DNA of 9,603 bases from Clostridiales bacterium. Lineage in GTDB: Bacteria; Bacillota; Clostridia; Lachnospirales; WQUN01. Below are positions 6,534 through 9,603 of this stretch, in pieces. The notes beneath the pieces were generated by a model, which was not told where the DNA came from, ran no database searches, and saw only the letters and a program-made list of their open reading frames with translations. The stretch spans positions 1 to 9,603 of the forward strand of contig JAISZF010000151.1 in assembly GCA_031269415.1 (NCBI GenBank), written 5' to 3'. Position numbers and translations under genes: made by a program. Each line of letters starts with the position of its first letter. Position 1 is the stretch's first letter.

Positions 6534-7343
6534 CTACTGCTTCACCGATCCGGTAATACCCTCCGCGAAGCTCCTTTGCAAAACAAAAAACACAATCACG
6601 GTAGGCAATGTACAAATAAGCACAGCGGTCATTATCGCGCCATAATCCGTCAGATACCCCTGAATCATATTAGAAACCGCCATCGGCATAGTAAGCACGT
6701 CCGTTTGCAGTATTATCTTGGGCCACAGATAATTATTCCAGGCGTTCATAAAAACAATAGTCATCGCGGCCGCGTATGTACTCCGCATGGTGGGAAAGAA
6801 CATCCGGAAGAAGATTCCGATCTCCGCCAGCCCGTCAATCCGCGCCGCCTCAATAATATCATGCGGGAAACTCCGCGCGCTCTGCCGGAACATCATGATC
6901 AAAAACGGCGTCGAAACCGTGGGGAGTATTACCGCGAATATATTGTTAATCATACGCATAGACGAAAACATCTGAAACAGGGGGATCATCGTCGCGGCGA
7001 ACGGCACCATCATAGCCATCAGCAGCACGGTCATAAGCCGGTCCTTATTCCTGCTGTGGTATATCTCGAACCCGTACCCGGCTATCGAGCAAACCAGCAA
7101 GGCAATCAGCGTCGTGCCCAGCGCGATCAGAAAAGACGTGCGCATTGCGGGCCATATTCGCTGCGACGCCAGCATGGTTTTATAATTCTCCACCAAATTA
7201 AGACCGGGCAGAAGCGCGCCGCGTATAATGTCGGCGTTTTTGTTGGTGGCCGCTATCAACATCCAATACAGCGGAAATACTGAAAACAATGACACAATAG
7301 TTAAAAACACATACCTCAAACCGGAAACCGCTTTCCGTTTCAT
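6534..7343 (-). CDS. Carbohydrate ABC transporter permease, MalG type (CUT1 family)
   Basis: Inner-membrane permease subunit of a sugar importer, 269 residues, a normal length for MalG/UgpE-like proteins. Hydrophobic segments lie near residues 10-31, 68-92, 104-125, 133-152, 187-205 and 234-255, giving the expected six spans. The cytoplasmic ATPase-docking loop is clear: EAARIDG at 165-171, followed by an F-x-P (FFPTM) at 182-186. The C-terminal FAEGITGSVK matches the usual end of this subunit. The ATG at 7343 overlaps the TGA of the preceding permease (ATGA, 7340-7343), so the two are co-translated and presumably form a heterodimer in the membrane. It is the last gene of the operon before the shared terminator. 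The sugar cannot be told from the sequence. Confidence 0.95.
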   Translation of the reverse strand: MKRKAVSGLRYVFLTIVSLFSVFPLYWMLIAATNKNADIIRGALLPGLNLVENYKTMLASQRIWPAMRTSFLIALGTTLIALLVCSIAGYGFEIYHSRNKDRLMTVLLMAMMVPFAATMIPLFQMFSSMRMINNIFAVILPTVSTPFLIMMFRQSARSFPHDIIEAARIDGLAEIGIFFRMFFPTMRSTYAAAMTIVFMNAWNNYLWPKIILQTDVLTMPMAVSNMIQGYLTDYGAIMTAVLICTLPTVIVFFVLQRSFAEGITGSVKQ

Positions 7344-8230
7344 CTCTTATCACCGACCTTAATCTGCAAAACCGCGATAACGGCCACCATAATCAAAATT
7401 ACATACGATATGGTGGAAGCGTATGGCAGGTTGGGCGACTTTTGAAACGCCGTCTCATAGATATAGTGCGACATGGTCATCGTCTCCTTGCCGGGGCCGC
7501 CGCGCGTCAGGTTAAACGACTCGTCGAACAGTTGCAGCGTGCCGTTTGTGGACATTATGGCCGTCAGCAGGATCATGGGTTTAAGCAGCGGCGCGGTAAT
7601 GCGCGTGAACTGGCTGAAAGCACCGGCCCCGTCAATGCGGGCCGCTTCGTAAATAGAGTAGTCTATATTCTGCAGCGCCGACAGGAAAAATATCATGTTA
7701 TACCCTGTCCAGCGCCACAGCAACGCCACGATTATGACTATTTTCGCGGTCAGCCCGTTGTTGAGCCAGTTATAATTCTCCGTAAAAATGCCCGCGCTAA
7801 TCAATATATGATTGATAAGCCCGTCCGTGGCGAACAGCGAGCGGAATATTATGGAGTACGCGACCAAAGACACAGCGCAGGGCAGGAATATGGCGGTACG
7901 AAAAATGCCCTTCAGTTTCAGATCCTTGCTGTTGAGCATGGACGCCAGAATAATAGCCAGCAAGAGCATTACCGGAACCTGAACAATAAGGTAGATGAAG
8001 GTGTTTCTGATTGTAAGCAGAAAGTTGGCGTCATTGAATATACGCGCGTAATTGCGGAACCCCACAAAAATCATTGTCGCCGGGGTCTTTCCGCTGTACA
8101 GGGACAGTATAAAGCCCCTCACAATCGGGTAAAAACACATCCAAAAAATCATTAGTGAAGCGGGAAGCAGAAACAGCCAGCCGATAAGGTTATGCTTGCC
8201 TGAGAGCGTCAGTCCCTTTTTTTTATCCAT
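7340..8230 (-). CDS. Carbohydrate ABC transporter permease, MalF type (CUT1 family)
   Basis: Inner-membrane permease subunit of 296 residues, typical for the short MalF/UgpA-like proteins of Gram-positives. Hydrophobic segments lie near residues 16-38, 76-98, 110-132, 162-184, 216-232 and 272-290. The docking loop has EAARIDGAG at 195-203 followed by TAPLLKP at 212-218, and LTRGGPG at 241-247 matches the conserved periplasmic-loop motif of the subunit. Codons 3-5 contain a run of eight As. The start at 8230 is the only sensible ATG, but AAGGGGG (8252-8258) is 21 nt upstream, too far for normal use; a 13-nt hairpin between them may shorten the distance. The gene lies 94 nt after the binding-protein gene and overlaps the second permease by 4 nt. 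Confidence 0.95.
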   Translation of the reverse strand: MDKKKGLTLSGKHNLIGWLFLLPASLMIFWMCFYPIVRGFILSLYSGKTPATMIFVGFRNYARIFNDANFLLTIRNTFIYLIVQVPVMLLLAIILASMLNSKDLKLKGIFRTAIFLPCAVSLVAYSIIFRSLFATDGLINHILISAGIFTENYNWLNNGLTAKIVIIVALLWRWTGYNMIFFLSALQNIDYSIYEAARIDGAGAFSQFTRITAPLLKPMILLTAIMSTNGTLQLFDESFNLTRGGPGKETMTMSHYIYETAFQKSPNLPYASTISYVILIMVAVIAVLQIKVGDKR

Positions 8231-8235
8231 CGAGC

Positions 8236-8258
8236 GGCGCGGAGCGCCTTACCCCCTT
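8236..8258 (-). promoter_or_regulatory. Shine-Dalgarno sequence separated from the start codon by a hairpin
   Basis: On the minus strand AAGGGGG (8252-8258) is followed by TAA, then GGCGC-TCC-GCGCC (8236-8248, a 5-bp all-GC stem), then GCTCG and the ATG at 8230. The linear spacing is 21 nt; with the hairpin folded out it becomes 8 nt, which is ideal. The pairing is seen directly; the effect on translation is inferred. Confidence 0.45.
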
Positions 8259-8274
8259 CCAACGGATATAATAC

Positions 8275-8301
8275 ACGCCCGCCTTAAATTCAGGCGGGCG
8301 T
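8275..8301 (-). terminator. Intercistronic hairpin after the binding-protein gene
   Basis: A perfect 10-bp GC-rich stem (ACGCCCGCCT at 8275-8284 with AGGCGGGCGT at 8292-8301) closes a 7-nt loop, starting 24 nt after the binding-protein stop. On the minus strand it is followed by GTATTATAT rather than a T-run, so it is at best a partial terminator. In many ABC operons such a hairpin protects the upstream binding-protein mRNA from 3' exonucleases and lets that protein outnumber the permeases; that role is inferred here. Confidence 0.7.
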
Positions 8302-8324
8302 CCACACGCGGAACGGATTGGGCC

Positions 8325-9603
8325 TTAACCGCTGATTGTAAACTGCGCGTCTTCCTGCGCCGCCTTCAGCAGTTCGTCGACATTGCCGCCGCTGATAATC
8401 TCCGGCAGTTTCGCCGCGACAGCGTCACGGGCGTCATAGTAATAAGCCCCGAAATTGGTGCTGGGAACGCTGCCCGCGTATTCCACTATGTCAGCGTAGA
8501 TAGGCTGGCCGCCGAAAAACGCCTGAGGCTCTGTGTAAACGGAGCTTCCCGCCGCCGGGAGCCAGTTGCCTATTGCCCCGGAAGACGGCAGTATGGTGTC
8601 GAACAATTCCTGGCTGCCCACGAAGGTAGTCTTCAGAAAGTCAATGGCAAGGTCTTTGCTCTTTGTGTTGGAGGTAATACCCCAGGAAGAACCGCCGTTC
8701 GCGGTATAGTTTGTGCCGCCTGAAATGTTGAGTTTAGGCACGTTCGTGACAGCCCACTTGCCGGATTGATCCTCCGCCGTCTGTACAGACGCCAGAATCC
8801 AGCATCCGTTAATGGTGCCCGCCACATTTCCGTTTATAAATGTAGCGATGTATTCGTCCCAGTTATTGACCTGAACCAGCACGCCTTCGCTCACCAGGCT
8901 GGTATAGACCTTCAGCGACTCTTTCAGCACCGCGTTGTCCTGTATGTTCAGCGACCCGTCGGCGTTAAACAGGCTGGATCCCGCGCTTTGAAGCATCATC
9001 ATGATAAGGTCGGACGAGCCGGTCGTGTCGGAGTTAAGCGCGTGGCCGGTCTTGGCGAGGACGTCTTTGCCTTTGGTTAAGTATTCGTCCCAAGTGATGT
9101 CCGTAAAATCGGCGACAGTGTAGCCAGCCTCCTCAAGGACGTCCGTGCGGAGGGCCTGAATGGCTGTGCCGTTGTCAAAGGGCACGCCGAGGTTCCTGCC
9201 GCCGATGGTGGAGTATCCGGTCGCGGCCAGTTCGCCGAAGGGGATGCCGCTTTCCGTCAAATCCACGAATAGATCTGGGTACGCGGCGGCGTTCTTTTCA
9301 AAGGCGTTGTTCTGGCACAGGATGATATCGGGCATTGTCTCCCAACTGCCGCTGGTGCCGGCGGCGATTATGCGCGTCTGTATGTCGTCCCATGGCACTT
9401 CCAGCACCTCCAGCTCGAAGTCCGGGTGATCTTTCTTGTATATCTCGCCCGCTGTCGTCATGGCGAACAGGTTAAACGCGGGATCCCAGCACCAAACCGT
9501 CAGCTTGGACGCAGCGGCCGGTTGTTCCGATACAGCGGCGGACGTGTCCGCCGCCGGGGCTTGCGTCCCCGCCGATCCCCCGCAGCCGGCAAGCAGAAGC
9601 GCC
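8325..9603 (-). CDS. Sugar ABC transporter solute-binding lipoprotein, N-terminus off the right edge
   Basis: Extracellular solute-binding protein of the CUT1 (family 1) type; 425 codons are visible and the start lies beyond 9603. The frame continues upstream of the internal ATG at 9461, so that codon is not the start. The first visible residues are ALLLAGC, the end of a lipoprotein signal peptide with lipidated Cys at visible residue 7, followed by an Ala/Ser/Pro-rich linker (8-32). The mature fold begins with KLTVWCWDPAFN (33-44), the usual first strand of LacE-like binding proteins; then HPDFELEV, MPDIIL and GVPFDNGTAI, typical of the N-lobe. Later WGITSNTKSKDLAIDFLK matches the conserved C-lobe region. 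Probably only about 10-20 residues are missing. Trp and Tyr abundance suits a sugar ligand, but its identity is not determinable. It is first in an operon with the two permeases. A possible promoter or carbon-catabolite site would be outside the window. Confidence 0.93.
   Translation of the reverse strand, partial: ALLLAGCGGSAGTQAPAADTSAAVSEQPAAASKLTVWCWDPAFNLFAMTTAGEIYKKDHPDFELEVLEVPWDDIQTRIIAAGTSGSWETMPDIILCQNNAFEKNAAAYPDLFVDLTESGIPFGELAATGYSTIGGRNLGVPFDNGTAIQALRTDVLEEAGYTVADFTDITWDEYLTKGKDVLAKTGHALNSDTTGSSDLIMMMLQSAGSSLFNADGSLNIQDNAVLKESLKVYTSLVSEGVLVQVNNWDEYIATFINGNVAGTINGCWILASVQTAEDQSGKWAVTNVPKLNISGGTNYTANGGSSWGITSNTKSKDLAIDFLKTTFVGSQELFDTILPSSGAIGNWLPAAGSSVYTEPQAFFGGQPIYADIVEYAGSVPSTNFGAYYYDARDAVAAKLPEIISGGNVDELLKAAQEDAQFTISG

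Noticed and set aside
6576..7283. Plus-strand open frame of 235 codons
   Set aside because: It lies antisense to the MalG-type permease, is rich in His/Arg/Gln as expected of a shadow frame, and matches no family I know.
7442..8155. Plus-strand open frame of 237 codons
   Set aside because: Antisense shadow of the MalF-type permease with biased Arg/Gln/His composition and no plausible ribosome binding site.
8223..8230. Run of eight As in the first codons of the permease gene as a programmed frameshift site
   Set aside because: The normal frame gives a full-length permease, and nothing suggests a functional product in another frame.

Overview
The window looks like a chromosomal segment of an endospore-forming Firmicute, probably an anaerobic clostridial lineage of moderately high GC. 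This is inferred from a YhcN/YlaJ-type spore lipoprotein, strong AGGAGG-type ribosome binding sites, and a lipoprotein-anchored sugar ABC transporter with no ATPase gene beside it. The species cannot be named from the sequence.

Left block (1-3065, all minus strand), in transcription order: a YhcN/YlaJ-like spore lipoprotein; a complete aconitase-family [4Fe-4S] hydratase with all three cluster cysteines and most catalytic residues conserved; and the start of a small multi-spanning membrane protein that overlaps the hydratase stop by 11 nt and leaves the window. The gap 3066-3283 separates this block from a divergent plus-strand gene and must hold promoters for both directions.

Centre (3284-6475, plus strand): one very large gene of 1063 codons. 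It fuses an FkbH-like HAD/acyltransferase module, a first SGNH-like region, a probable beta-sandwich, a degenerate Rossmann-like region and a C-terminal SGNH-like region. Several signature residues outside the HAD core are substituted. There is no carrier protein, synthase or polysaccharide cluster nearby in the window. This is the most unusual item here. A strong hairpin with T-tracts on both sides (6484-6532) ends this gene and, in the other direction, the transporter operon.

Right block (6534-9603, minus strand): a CUT1-type carbohydrate ABC importer in the order solute-binding lipoprotein (N-terminus off the right edge), MalF-type permease, MalG-type permease. The two permeases overlap by ATGA. 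A perfect 10-bp hairpin lies between the binding protein and the first permease, and a second small hairpin sits between the Shine-Dalgarno sequence and start codon of that permease. The ATPase is not in the window; many Firmicutes use one shared MsmK-type ATPase for several such importers.

No tRNA, rRNA, CRISPR array, insertion sequence or attachment site was seen, and no gene-free stretch exceeds about 220 bases.
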